Source: Cystobasidium ongulense (lineage: Eukaryota > Basidiomycota > Cystobasidiomycetes > Cystobasidiales > Cystobasidiaceae). Taken from it: a stretch of DNA of 64,000 nt. Positions 35,045 to 46,875 of the stretch are shown piece by piece. How positions within the stretch are numbered: the first letter of the stretch is position 1; each line of letters starts with the position of its first letter. A program made the position numbers and the translations under genes. The notes under the pieces are model-generated. The model saw only the letters and a program-made list of their open reading frames with translations, did not search any database and had not been told where the DNA came from. The DNA is taken from contig BQUP01000005.1 of NCBI GenBank assembly GCA_022835595.1, positions 248,001 through 312,000 of the forward strand, read 5' to 3'.

Positions 35045-37584
35045 ATGGCGGAGAAGAAGGATCTTGACCTCAAGGATGGCAACGGCATTGCCGATGTGCA
35101 GGTCACGACGATGAAGAAGTCTGGCTACTACGACCCTATGCAGGAGACCAAAATGACACGCCTCGGCCTAAGCTGGGAATCTTTCAAGCGAGCGCCCGGC
35201 AGTACCGGAGGCCAAATCGTGCATGGTCAGGAGCACGCCGACCCAGAGCATGCCAACGATTCTCCAATGCTACAGCAGCAAATGAAGACTCGTCATTTGG
35301 TGAGTGGTGGACATGCCGGAGGCGATCTTTGATGAAGCTTTGTTTTGACGATCTAACAATGTTCCTCTTTCTAGAACATGATCGCTGTAGGCGGCAGTAT
35401 CGGTACCGGTCTATTCATTGGTTCAGGCAGAGCTCTACGAACTGGTGGTCCCGCAGGTGAGTTTATGAATGGCAGTACCGTAATAGTAGTAGCTCATTCT
35501 GGCACTCCCTAGCTCTGGTTATCGATTGGATTATCATGGGTATCATGTTGCTTAACACCTGTCAGGCAATCGGTGAAATGGCAATGTGAGCGAATGCATA
35601 CTTTGAAGACCGGAAAGCAGAACTGACCGATTCCGCTTTTCGGTTCAGTATGTATCCTGTTTCCGGCGGTTTCTATACTCTAGTCAGCAGATTCGTTGAT
35701 GCGTCTTGGGGTTTTGCTATGGGATGGAATTATGTGCGTAGCGAGCGATCATCTGTTTGGCTTTTGGGAGCAACAGGAGGCTGACTGTATCTGCCACATT
35801 GTCAGGTCTTCCAATGGGCTGTGGTATTACCCCTCGAAGTAAGTTTTGTCTGGTTATATAGCAGGATGTGCGTGACTGACAGTTATTAATCGATAGCTTA
35901 CTGCCGCCGCGTTTACACTGCAATTCTGGGACCGGAATGGCAGCGTCAACATCGCCGTTTGGATTACCATCTTTGCACTCCTCGTCATCATCGTCAACCT
36001 TTTCGGAGCTCTCGGCGTGAGTGTTTCCCTGAGTCGGAAGAGGGTCTGGCGCTAATTTACCATCTCTTTTTATGAACAGTTTGCCGAGGAAGAATTCTGG
36101 AGTTCCTGCCTCAAGCTACTTGTCATTTTCATCTTCTTGTTCGCTTCCCTGGTCTTCGTTCTAGGTGGAGGTCCCAGCAATGGTGAATACAGCTCGTAAG
36201 CGTCTCTCATACAGGTCTTAGAGTTAGCAAGAAAGCTGAACCCCGAACCGTACAGATATGTTGGAGGACGCTATTACTCAAATCCGGGTGGCTTCGCAAA
36301 CGGGTTCAAGGGTGTCTGCAGCGTCTTCGTCACTGCTGCTTTCTCTTTTGCCGGCACTGAGCTAGTCGGTCTTGCTGCGACTGAACATCCTGTCAGTATC
36401 ACACTCTAGCAGCCAGCGGTATTCGAGCCTTTACTGACGCCTCGCGTACTTGCAGAATCCAAGAAAGGCTCTTCCCTCGGCCATCAAGATGACTTTCTGG
36501 CGTATATCCATCATCTACATCCTATCCCTCCTCTTCGTTGGTCTCCTCGTACCTTACGATGATCCAAGACTTGTTGGTGGTTCATATGGTAAGCTAGGTC
36601 AACTGGCCCGTAACAACAACACCGGAGCTGACACAAAACCGCCTTGAAGATGCGAACACATCTCCATTCGTCCTTGTCTTCGTCAGAGCGGGTGTCCCGG
36701 GCCTCCCCCATCTCATCAATGCCACAATTACTGTATCGGTTCTGTCCATCGGCATGTCTTGCGTCTATGCCGGAAGTCGAACTCTCCTCGCTCTAGCTGA
36801 ACAAGGCTACGCACCCAAGTTCTTCACATATGTTGACAAGGCTGGACGTCCTACCTGGGCTGTCCTATTTATCATCGCCTTTTTCCCCATCGCTTACGCA
36901 AATTGCGCCGATGTTGGTACTCAAATCTTTGATTGTAAGTCCGGCTTGGTTTCAGTGACTCGTACTATTACCCGGGGACTGACGTGTTTGCGCTCATCCA
37001 GGGCTCCTCGCCTTAAGTGGTCTATCCACTATCTTTACCTGGTTGAGCATCAATGTTGCTCACATTCGATTCAGAATGGCGTGGAAAGCTCAAGGTCACT
37101 CAGTTGACGAGCTACCCTTCCGAGCTTTGGGTGGCATTTGGGGTTCCGCTTTTGGTGCGACTGTTCTAGTGCTTGTCCTGATTGCACAAGTAAGCTCCGC
37201 CAACATACGACAAGCCACTGGGCCTTGCGCTAACAATTTTCTTGCCGCAGTTCTACATCGCTGTTGCTCCAATCGGTGGAACCGCTGGCCCTGGTGAAGC
37301 CGTGGAAGCTTTCTTCCTGAGCTACCTCGCTCTTCCGGTTGTAATCCTTTTCTACATTATCGGCGTCATCTGGAAGCGAACCGGCCCCAAGAAGGCTTCC
37401 GAAATCGACTTGGTAACTGGACGAAAGTGCTGGTCCACCGCAGAAGAACTCAATGCATGGGTAGGTACTTGATATTAGGCGATTCTCTCGATTCAACAAA
37501 GCTAATCACTTTCTTCATCGTCAGCGCGAGGCCAAGAAGCAGCAACCTTTCTTCAAGCGAACAACGGAGATGTTGTTTGGTTAA
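35045..37584 (+). CDS. YAT-family amino-acid permease 1 (591 aa, 13 exons)
   Basis: Exons 35045-35299, 35375-35456, 35513-35585, 35649-35733, 35806-35838, 35897-36016, 36080-36195, 36256-36391, 36456-36588, 36650-36934, 37002-37189, 37251-37460 and 37525-37584. It is a twelve-helix proton-coupled plasma-membrane permease of the Gap1 type. The TM1 signature is [21 protein letters not shown]. Other family segments are [76 protein letters not shown] and [20 protein letters not shown]. The N-terminal tail is hydrophilic and Lys-rich, as expected for ubiquitin-regulated permeases. Substrate range cannot be read from sequence. A diverged inverted paralogue lies at 44279-46875. Confidence 0.94.
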
Positions 37585-37807
37585 AAAAAGTCTCGCCTTA
37601 CTCACACTATAGCGTTATAACAAAAAAGTCAATGCCAGAAACCTTTTAATCATTTTCCTCCCTGTCCAAACATTAGTAGATGTGTAGTCAAGTCGTCATA
37701 TCAGCTTGCAATGGTCCGGGAGGAATACCTCCGTTCCTTCCTATTGTTTTGTGAATCTGTCGCCATTGCCTCAGAGCCCGGCACGAAACACCGTTGTGCT
37801 ACCTTGA

Positions 37808-38449
37808 TCAGCGAGTGCCGTCTTTGCCGGTCGGCACTCCCATACCAGTCAAAGTTGTTTCTATCTGAGCTTCGCGTTCTGACTCCGTCATTTCACCTTT
37901 GGCAGCTAGCATGAGCTCGTAGAGTTGGCCAACCTGCTCCGGCGACATCTACAGAATGACATGATCAGCGCGACCCCGGATTAGAGCCTGATTAACGTGC
38001 GATGCTAGCTAACCTTTTCCAGAAACGCAACATCCAGTTGTTTGCCTTTGACGCCTTCACCCGTTTCAACGACATCTAGGTATTTCTTCCATCTGGCCGA
38101 GAAGCTGTCAGATCATGCACTGACGCGTATACGGATAGGTATGCAGTACTCACTCGCTCAAAAAACCCATGATGTGCAGAGGATTGTCTGTCGTCTTCGT
38201 CCGGCGGAACTCGGCTTTCACGTAGTCGTCACCTGATGATTGCAAGTTGATCAATCGCCGACGTATGGGCACACACGTGGCCAAATACTTACCTAACACT
38301 TTCATTTCCACTGGTAAATGCTTCTTATGCGCCCGGAGCAGTCGCTTGTAGAGGACAAGTGGTGGCAACAGCGATTGCACTGCTGCTGTCATTTCAGGTA
38401 TGGGCACCGCAGAGATGTTCTGCGCGAGGCGCATGATTGTTATTCGCAT
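37808..38449 (-). CDS. SDHAF3: Succinate dehydrogenase assembly factor 3 (ACN9 family, 151 aa)
   Basis: Four exons, 38449-38293, 38232-38154, 38092-38014 and 37948-37808. A LYR-motif protein of the mitochondrial matrix that helps protect and insert the iron-sulfur subunit of complex II. Family segments are PPLVLYKRLLRAHKKHLPVE, GDDYVKAEFRRTKTTDNPLH and FLSEWKKYLD. The LYR motif reads LYK here (LYKRLLRAH), a conservative change. A second Met five codons in (38434) is an alternative start. The residues after WKKYL are longer than in yeast Sdh7. A short basic N-terminus may act as leader. Confidence 0.9.
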
Positions 38450-38643
38450 GTTGGTCGAAGCCTATAGCAGTCTTGAATGAAGTACGAAAGTGGATGTGGT
38501 GAAGGAGAGTCAAGCCGCATTGCAACACCAACAGGCTTGCCTCTTGCATCGACACCTACTGATCGGCCTCTCGAAGACCGCCAGGACGTCAAGGCTTTCC
38601 CATTACCAGGCAGTCCGGTAGCTCTCTGTTATAGCTACTGGAC
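38450..38643. promoter_or_regulatory. Divergent promoter SDHAF3 / JJJ1
   Basis: 194 bases between two divergent start codons; both promoters must lie here. No specific site recognised. Confidence 0.45.
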
Positions 38644-40656
38644 ATGGGCGCCAATGCCAGCACCGCGAGTAACGGCGAAAATGCTGAAGAGCAAGCTCGA
38701 TCATCCAGCGGCCCTACAGACTACTACGAACGTGAGCTACAAGGGCGGAAGGCAGACATAGCCAGCGAACTGACTGTTCTTTATCGCATGCGAAGTCCTT
38801 GGCGTAGAGGTGGAAGCTACATCTGAGGAGATACGCAAAGCGTATGTCAGATTGCTCGACTGGACAGAATTGATCACCTTTTAATCCCGGAAAATGACTT
38901 TCGTAGATTTCGCAAAGAAGCGTTGAAATGGCATCCAGACAAGAATGCTGGCTCTGAAGAGGCTTCAAGGCGCTTCATAAAGATACAAGCTGCATACGAC
39001 GTGTAAGGCCAATTGGCACCTTTGCCACGAGCCTGTTGCTGACTTCAAGTATGCAATACTGTCAGACTTTCCGATAATCAGGAGCGAGCGTACTACGACT
39101 CTCACCGAGGTGACACGGCAGGTATGTTTGTCGTCCCCAAATATGTCTAAGGCAAGGATCGGTGCTGACGCTTTGTCACAGATGATGAAGACGACGGCAC
39201 TGATCTACGTCAAAAAGCACAACAAGCATCCACCGCCAAGCAGTCTATCCGCATCTCCGCAAAGCAGCTCACACGCTTCTTTGACGGATCACTCTGGAAC
39301 AATGACTTCAGCGACTCGCCAAACAGCTTCTATGGCATTTATCGGTCTCTGTTCGAAACGATTAACCAGAGCGAAAAGTATGCGACAGCACCGGTGGGCG
39401 AACCTGCACTCTCTGCACCAGTGCACTACCCATCATTCGGCACATCCACAATGTTGTATGATGCGACGGACGGCCAGCTCAAGCAGTTCTATTCTAGCTT
39501 CCTGTCGTTTGCTTCCAGACGCCCGTTCAATGAAGCCGACAAATATCGCCTACAAGACGCACCAGACCGGCAAATCAGGCGGCTCATGGAGCGGGAGAAC
39601 AAAAAAGCAAGGGAGGACGCTCGGAAAGAGTATAATGAGGCAGTCAGATCACTCGCTGCATTCTTAAAAAAGCGTGATCCCCGATTCCTAAACTCGACAT
39701 CATCCGACCCTGTGAAGCTGAAGCAGCTAGAAAAGAAGCGCCTTGAAGCACAGCTTAGAGATGCAGCCCTCCAAGCGGCCAAAAAACGTGAAGAAGCAGC
39801 TAAGGCCTTCGTTGAGCAGGATTGGATGAAAGTACAAGGAAGCGCTGTTGTGGAGGACGACTGGGAGGAGTCGGACGATGGGGGCGAAGGTCAGGAGGTG
39901 GGAGAGGGTGTCCCAGAACACGAGACTACAGCAGCCATCGATGGGGAGCTGGACGAGGAGCCCGTGGGCGACTGGTACTGCGCAGCTTGCGATAAGCTAT
40001 TTGGCTCTCAGGGAGCATGGGACAATCACGAACGATCTCGGAAGCATCTCCAGAATACGAAGAGGCTGCGGAAGGAGATGCTAGCGGAAGATGAATCTAT
40101 GTCAACTTCACAGGAACTCGGCACATCAGGAGCTGCATCACCGGATATTCACCAAGAACTCGATATCGACGATTTAGAGCGTGAATTCAGGAAACTCAGT
40201 AAGAAAGACCGAAAACGTTTCAATCTACAACGTCCTATGTTCAGCAACATTGACGATGACGACAAACCCTCACCTGAAGAACCCCAGCAGTCGCCAGATG
40301 GCCATACTTTACAGGATGACGCAAACGAAGTAATACAAAATGAACAGGAAGATGCCAATCGCGCTTCTGAGGACGGGGCTGCTCCTGAACTGTCCAAACG
40401 GGACAAGCGTCGCGCGCGAGAGGCTGCAAAGAAAGCTGCGCTCACGGATAGTCCGGCCCAGGAGGTAAGATAGTATACGACACCTTGACGGAGACGTACT
40501 GACATGGCCTTGTAGGTATGTCGTGTATGTACGGAAAAGTTCTCTTCGCGTACGAAACTATTCGCCCACGTTGAAGAGACTGGTCACGCGTCTGCAACAG
40601 GTGAGGCGCCTTCGTCTGCGGGCAAGCAAGGCCGCAAGAAGGGGAAGCGGAAATGA
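38644..40656 (+). CDS. JJJ1: J-domain co-chaperone JJJ1 (569 aa)
   Basis: Exons 38644-38731, 38796-38841, 38907-39002, 39066-39121, 39182-40464 and 40516-40656. The J-domain starts DYYELLGVEVEATSEEIRKA and carries the HPD triad in LKWHPDKNAGSEEA. It is followed by the JJJ1-type segment FFDGSLWNNDFSDSPNSFYG and a long charged helical region. Two C2H2 fingers of the ribosome-biogenesis type follow: CAACDKLFGSQGAWDNHERS then RKH, and at the end CRVCTEKFSSRTKLFAHVEE. The C-terminus is basic (GRKKGKRK). Jjj1 stimulates Hsp70 to recycle Arx1 and other factors from cytosolic pre-60S particles. The third intron leaves AAYDV|LSDNQERA intact, confirming the splicing. Confidence 0.93.
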
Positions 40657-40829
40657 ATCCGGCCGTAGCTGTCGTGTTATTGTGTGGTATTGTTGTTGTA
40701 ATGGAATACAGTTATACCTGGTGGCGAACTATCGTGTCAAATGGTCCGCTTGCCTGCCTAGCTGCCCTCGGTCCTTGCCATTGTACCACCGACCAGCCCA
40801 ACTACACCCTCAGGGAACCCTCGTTCACG

Positions 40830-41443
40830 ATGCAGATTAAAGTGAAGGTGCGTCTATCCGAGCGGCATGTGTATTCATTCTGTTGCTGATCCACGTCTCT
40901 CTGCCGTCTTGCTGCAGACGCTCACGGGCAAAGAGGTACGACAGTCTGCACGCAACGACCGACCTGCTCTTTCCAGCGTAGCATAGCTGATAACATTATA
41001 CACTCGACAGATCGATCTAGACATTGAGCCCGACTTCACGGTATGCTGCTGCTGGTCCTGCCTGTGTGCTATGCTAGAAGAAGATCATCATGCTGAAACT
41101 TAGAGGTGTGGCTTTCGTCAGGTTGCACACATCAAGGGCCAGGTGGAAGAGAAGGAAGGCATTCCCCCAGCACAACAGCGTCTTATCTTTGGCGGGAAGC
41201 AAATGTGAGCCTCTGCCCGTCGTAGTCACCGCCGTGTCAGCTCGACCGTTGTCGGTCTGGCTCAAGGCCACTTGCGACACAACCGTGCATATTCCACTTT
41301 GCTATACTGACATGTTATTCCCCTTCCGGTACACTTGACTCAATAGGCAAGACGACAAAACTGCCGAAGATCTCAACATTGAGAGCGGGACCGTCCTACA
41401 TCTCGTGCTTGCACTTCGTGGCGGATCGAGTGCTTCTGCGTGA
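40830..41443 (+). CDS. RUB1: NEDD8/RUB1 ubiquitin-like modifier (81 aa, 5 exons)
   Basis: Exons 40830-40847, 40918-40935, 41011-41040, 41122-41204 and 41347-41443, the first three of only 18, 18 and 30 nt. The protein reads [20 protein letters not shown] and continues through [20 protein letters not shown] to [10 protein letters not shown]. Ala in LALRGG, where ubiquitin has Arg, is the diagnostic NEDD8 residue. Five residues (SSASA) follow the diglycine and would be trimmed by a Yuh1/UCHL3-type protease. It modifies cullins and so activates SCF ligases. All introns are in phase 0 or close to it, and the length equals the family. Confidence 0.95.
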
Positions 41444-41634
41444 CACGCTTGCAAAAGCCTGATCCACGAAAGTACGCAGTAGGATTATACAGCAATGGGA
41501 TAAAACAATAGAAGAGCTTCGTGCAATCAGCTCAGAGGAATTGTGACAGGCCGTGTATCATAGAAGAGCGCTAGACATGTTGCACAGACCATACATCAAA
41601 TCTATCTACGCGGTACACAAGGTGGTCTGTGCCT

Positions 41635-43982
41635 TTATGCCGGTACATCGAGACGAGCTTGTTTGAAGGATTGGCCGCCCTCGCTAATTTCAACTATGTC
41701 GGAAGCATCCAATGGTCGCTTTTTGCTACTGGCCGAGTCATCCTCTTTCTCAAGTGACGTACCGGCTTCTGCGTTATTTCCACCTTGAGCTGCAAGGTCT
41801 TTTTCTGCCGCTTCACCTGCGTCGTTGATCTCTTGCTTTGTACCCCCGTATGCCTTCTTGATTCCTTTGGGAACCGTGCTCCAGTAGATAGCTTCCGGAA
41901 TGCCAGTGACAACCTCAACTTCGACTGGACGTATAGTTTCGCCTTTCCTCACTGCTGCAAACGCTTCCATCGGATCTGTCGAATGTGGGTCAACATGACT
42001 ATATTTTGGGTTGCCCGAAAAGTAAGAAGCGAAGAATGAGGCAGTGGCAGCGTCCGTGAAGCGAACGTGACACTGCATAGACGAAGTTAGTGGACTTGCA
42101 TTTGAAGACGCTGACGCAACACGCAGATGAAGATACCTACAGAATCGACGTTCCGTTTATGATCAACGTGCTGCAGGTGATCCCGAGGACTGACTTCCTC
42201 TAGCTCTAGTATCGATTGAAACAATGTCTTCAGCGCACCACTCCTTGAGTCCGGGTGAAAACGTTTGACGAAACAGACACATCCTCGAGGATAGTCATCA
42301 TCCTGCACGTCGTCGTAACGTCTCGTAGGCCTTTCTTCACGCAAGGGTGAAAGCGGTTTCCGTTCCCATTTCTCAGGAGAAGGAGATCTCGCCTTGCGCT
42401 CCCACTTGGCTGGCGAAGGTGATCTTCGCTTGTTTCGTGACCGCTCGGGTGAGATAGACCGCCGTTGCTGTCGCTTGGAAAAACTGTCTGCCTGCAGCGC
42501 TTCCTGCTTCTCTTTCAAAATAGTGATATCTCGAATATATCGCAAGTATTCAAGTCGAAGAGTGCTGAATTCTTCGATGGGCATGATGCACAAGCCAGAT
42601 CGATTTGCTAGCTGCTCAGGCGTGTTATTGGATATAGGCGTCGAGTTGGCTGCCGTCTTAAAGGCCTCTGACTCCGTCTCTTGCGATGCAAATACAGCTG
42701 CTGATGACTCAGGAGGAGACGTCTCGATCCCATCTTTGCCGAAGTTCTCGCTGACCAGCTGTTCGTTTTCTACGTCTGATTCGTTTACTTCCTGGCGGTC
42801 TGGATCTTGTTCGATAGGAAGGCTCCGCTTGCCTTTAGTATCCCAGCTCCATCTTTCCGTTGCGCGAAGAGCACTTTGCTTATCACGGACAACAATAAAG
42901 GCAAAGCCTTTGAAAGGTCCACCGTTCTGTGGTATGGCGTACTGATGTAGTGTTTTACCCGACTCAGATTTTGGTGCATCAAACTGGAGCTTGACCGCAT
43001 CTGCAGGATCTTGAGAAAGTGTTGTATGCAAGCCTCCGACTATTCCTGTATCCTGTGTACTTGTATCCACTTTCTCAGCTAGCTTCTCTCGCCCTGGCGG
43101 TGTATAGAGGGGCGGTAAGCGCAGCGCATCGATAGGCGAATCTAGAAGCCCGGACAGAAACTCTCGAAGTGAGTCCAGCGTATAAGAGCGACCTTTAGGA
43201 GGCTTGGGTATATTCTCCAGGTAAAAGGTACGTTCTGCCCATTCTTCAAGGGAGACACTGGTTAGTTTTTCGTAATCTGGCGCTATCTTCCGTTTGATCT
43301 GAAACCCTGTTTCATCAAGCTGTAGTGTGTGTTAGCACTCATCGAAATAGGCAAACCCCACTGGGACGGCATACCTCTATTGAGTCTGACTTTCCACTGG
43401 TCACTGCTACGGTAATGTCGGTGAGAGAACTTGTCCTGCACGAAACTGCCGGTAAAGAAAGTAGGTTGGATAGATGGACGACTGGTGTCAGACGGACAGA
43501 GGGCAGATTAGCTGGAGGTACTTGATCACCTGATGTGAACGCAGCGTTGACCCACATCCAGTCTTGCTGTTTTCCAGCTTCTTCAAGAGTTCTGGGTGCT
43601 GGCATGACAGTCCCCAATCTGAAAGACATTCTTCTATCGTAAAACGCAACAGCGACAGGCGTTCTTCTTCTTGTCTCTTTTTCTTCTGTTCTGCAGAATC
43701 AGGCTGCAGCTGCGATGTAGACGCCACGGGTGCTGTCTCTTGTGCTTCCATTGCCATTTCTACAATCTCGGTCGTCTGTCCTGCAGTGTCCAATCTATCC
43801 GATGTTACTGGAGCAGACTCTCCAATCTGTACTGCAGCGGTCTTCGTAGTGACTGCATTGTCTGTACCTGCTGCATCTGTGGCAGCAATGACCTTGTCGG
43901 CTGGCGTTGATGCAGCGTCTGCTGATGGAGCTGATCCCGTTTTCGCGGCCGTCTTGCGCTTCACAGCGCGAGGAGCTAGCAT
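41635..43982 (-). CDS. LARP7: La-related protein 7 / POF8-like telomerase RNA-binding protein (716 aa)
   Basis: Exons 43982-43556, 43481-43375, 43319-42141 and 42072-41635. A low-complexity N-terminus leads into a La motif, LLRFTIEECLSDWGLSCQHP and, across the first intron, KTGFVHLSNLLSLPAV. RRM1 follows with RNP2 in ERTFYLENIPKPPKG and RNP1 in FKGFAFIVVRDKQS. An RS-like linker (SPERSRNKRRSPSPAKWERK and repeats) precedes a C-terminal xRRM: CVCFVKRFHPDSRSGALKTL, then DSCHVRFTDAATASFFASYF. The La-RRM1-xRRM order defines LARP7. In animals it holds 7SK RNA; in ciliates and fission yeast (p65, Pof8) it assembles telomerase. Fungi generally lack 7SK, so telomerase or U6 biogenesis is the likelier job. 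Confidence 0.88.
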
Positions 43983-44278
43983 TATAACGAGCCGTGCATG
44001 GGTATCTCAACGGAACCTTGATCCTGATGGAGCTGGTATCGGTAGTTGAGACAGTCAAGCGATACAAATCAATCTAACACTGCCATGATAATTATTTAAA
44101 TGAAAGCAAAATAGGGGAAATTGCAAGTGGCAACCACGCCTTGGATTAGACTGCTCTACGACAAGCGATAGAGTTGGCCAGCTACATAACGTATGAATAT
44201 ACTGTATTACGGCACATATGGTATTAATAAGTTGCTCAAACTATTGTGCAGAATGGATATGAATGATATGAACGACTT

Positions 44279-46875
44279 CTACTGGAATAAAGCATGCCAA
44301 ATGCGCTTGCCAAGTGGCCACTGTCGGCGCTTTTCTCGTTGCTCGTTAAGCTCTTCTGCCGAGAAATGGCACTTACGACCCGTCACAAGGTCAATCTCTA
44401 CAAGCTTCTTTGGCTTGCGAGCCAACCAGAAGAGACCGACAATATAAAAGCCCAGAACGATAGGTAGAGCCACTGTTGTGGAGAAATGCTCGTCAGTGAC
44501 ACCGCAAGGTTGGAAACGTCCACACGTCAACTCACGATACGCCATAAAGAATGACTCCGCCCGTTCTGCTCCATTGGCAACTCCGCCCAAGGGCCAGATG
44601 GCAATATACACCTGAGCAACCAGGACGAGGACAAGGATGGTCGCTCCCAAGAAAGAACCCCAGATGCCTCCTAGAGCCTGGAACGGGAGCTCGTCCACAC
44701 TGTGGCCCTGCGCCTTCCAGGCCAAGCGGAAGCGAATGTGCGCAACATTGATGCTGAGCCATGTGAAGATGGTCGCGAGGCCGCTGACGGCGATGAGCCA
44801 ATCGAAAACAGTCGTTCCTACGTCGGCTACGTTGATGTAGGCCAAAGGGAAGAAGACGAGCACACTTGCGAGTGCCCAAAGCGGCCGTCCAGCCTTGTCG
44901 ACGTATGACATAAATCGAGGCGCGTAGCCTTGTTCTGACATAGCTAGCATTGTTCGTGATCCACCATAGACACATGACATGCCGATGGAAAGCACCGAAA
45001 TTGTAATGACGGCATTGATGAAGTGTGGTAGACCGCTGACATTCGCATTGCGGAAGACCAGGACGAAAGGACTTGTGTTGGCGTCTGCAGTGGGACAGGT
45101 GTCAGTACGAAAGCCAGCCACTGCTTGTTTGGGATTACTAACCGTATGAGCCACCAATGAGACGTTCATCATCGGAGCGGACTGAAGATAATTGCATTAG
45201 TCTAGAGCAACCCTCGCAGCCAAATGAGAAATATGCGTACCCAAGAAGCCGACCATGAGCAGAGATAACACGAAGACGAAGGTAATTCGCCAGAACGTCA
45301 TCTTGATAGCACTAGGTAGAGCTTTGATGGGGTTCTGTGGATAGTAGCTATTAGTGCCTGAATACTGGATCGCCTACAGGTCTGGAAAAAAAGGCTTACA
45401 GGATGCTCGGTGGCAGCCAGACCGACCAACTCTGTTCCAGCAAAAGAGAATGCAGCGGTGACAAACACTGAGCAGACACCGGGGAAGCCATTGGCCAAGG
45501 CCCCTGGATCATGCCATAATCTGGCGCCCCAGTATTCGCCGTAATCGCCAGAAGCTGGTCCACCACCTAAGACAAAGACTAACGAGGCGATAAGGAATAT
45601 TGCTATCGCGATGAGCTTGAGGCAGGACGACCAGAACTCTTCCTCTGCGAATCCCCAAGTGCCGAAGACGTTAAGAATGAAAATGAGGAGAGTAAATATC
45701 GTAATCCAGACAGCAATGTTGACGACGCCTTCCGTATCCCAAAACTGGATTGTGAAAGCGGCTGCTGTAAGTTCTAGTGGTAGAGTAATGGCCTGTGGTT
45801 TAGAGAAACATCGGTAAGCTGGAATGCCAGGGTACGCCTATTGCGATAGAAGGCTTGACTACATACCCATTGGAACCTGGGTAAAATCGTACGTCAATAC
45901 AGATTCGTATTATATTGAAATCAAGTTGACTCACCAGTAATTCCAGCCCATCGCAAAACCCCATGATGGGTCTACGAAGCGTGATATAAGGGTGTAGAAA
46001 CCACCGGAGACGGGATACATGCTGTTTATGCGAAATGAGTCAGTCAAGAACGCATTCAAATATGGGTGAGGTAGCGCACATTGCCATTTCTCCGATAGCT
46101 TGACACGTGTTCAATAACATGACTCCCACTAAAAAGTAGAGAAGGTTAGAGCGATTCTATAGTCTATATCGATGCAAAAGCCTGCGTACTGATTATCCAG
46201 GCAATTAGGATACCAAGGGGTCCACCATCTGCGAGAGCGGAACCGGAGCCAATGAAGAGACCAGTACCTATCCACGGTAAAGATGTTGGCACATTTGTCA
46301 GGATGTACAACTTTATCGCCTTGTCTTTGCGAGTTCGCCGCGTGTAGTTCTCGGTGACTCACCAATACTGCCACCGACAGCGATCATGTTTAAATGCCGA
46401 TTCTTCATCTGTTGCTGCAGCATTGGATCTAAAAGGCCACAAATTAGCTTAGAAATTATAGATATGCCATCGTAGTGATTGTGTATACATACTGTCTGAG
46501 TGTCTCTCCAAATCATCTGATCCTTCGAGTCCAAGTACTGTCATTTGTGCCGAAACGATCAGTACACCGCTACCAAGCGCTAATTTTGGGGCCAGCATAT
46601 CTTTGCGGCTTCAACTCACCTGTCTGACCACCAGTGGTACCGGGAGCTCTCTTGAAGGATTCAGCAGTGAGACCTAGCCTTGTCATTCTTGATTCCTTGC
46701 TTGGATCGTAAAAAGCATCTTTCCCAACGGTCGAAACGAGTACGTTGTTTTCATCCCCTAGCTTCTTGTCGCCTGCAGGCTTTACGCCGGTTGAACCTGC
46801 AAGAGCTGGTTTCTCGGAAGGACTGGCTTGACGAGAGCCCTCAACGGCAGTCTCCCCTGAAGGACGACCTTCCAT
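44279..46875 (-). CDS. YAT-family amino-acid permease 2 (619 aa, 12 exons)
   Basis: Exons 46875-46620, 46537-46493, 46428-46363, 46267-46190, 46128-46080, 46021-45935, 45876-45867, 45792-45400, 45334-45241, 45181-45143, 45084-44536 and 44472-44279 total 1860 nt. Its core is close to permease 1: [69 protein letters not shown] and the C-terminal [20 protein letters not shown]. The N-termini differ except for the shared [18 protein letters not shown] and PMLQQQMK blocks. The exon at 45876-45867 is only 10 nt and encodes the middle of NYWFQWA; without it the frame breaks. Some intron positions match permease 1 and others differ, so the duplication is old. Plasma-membrane amino-acid/proton symport is inferred. 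Confidence 0.93.
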
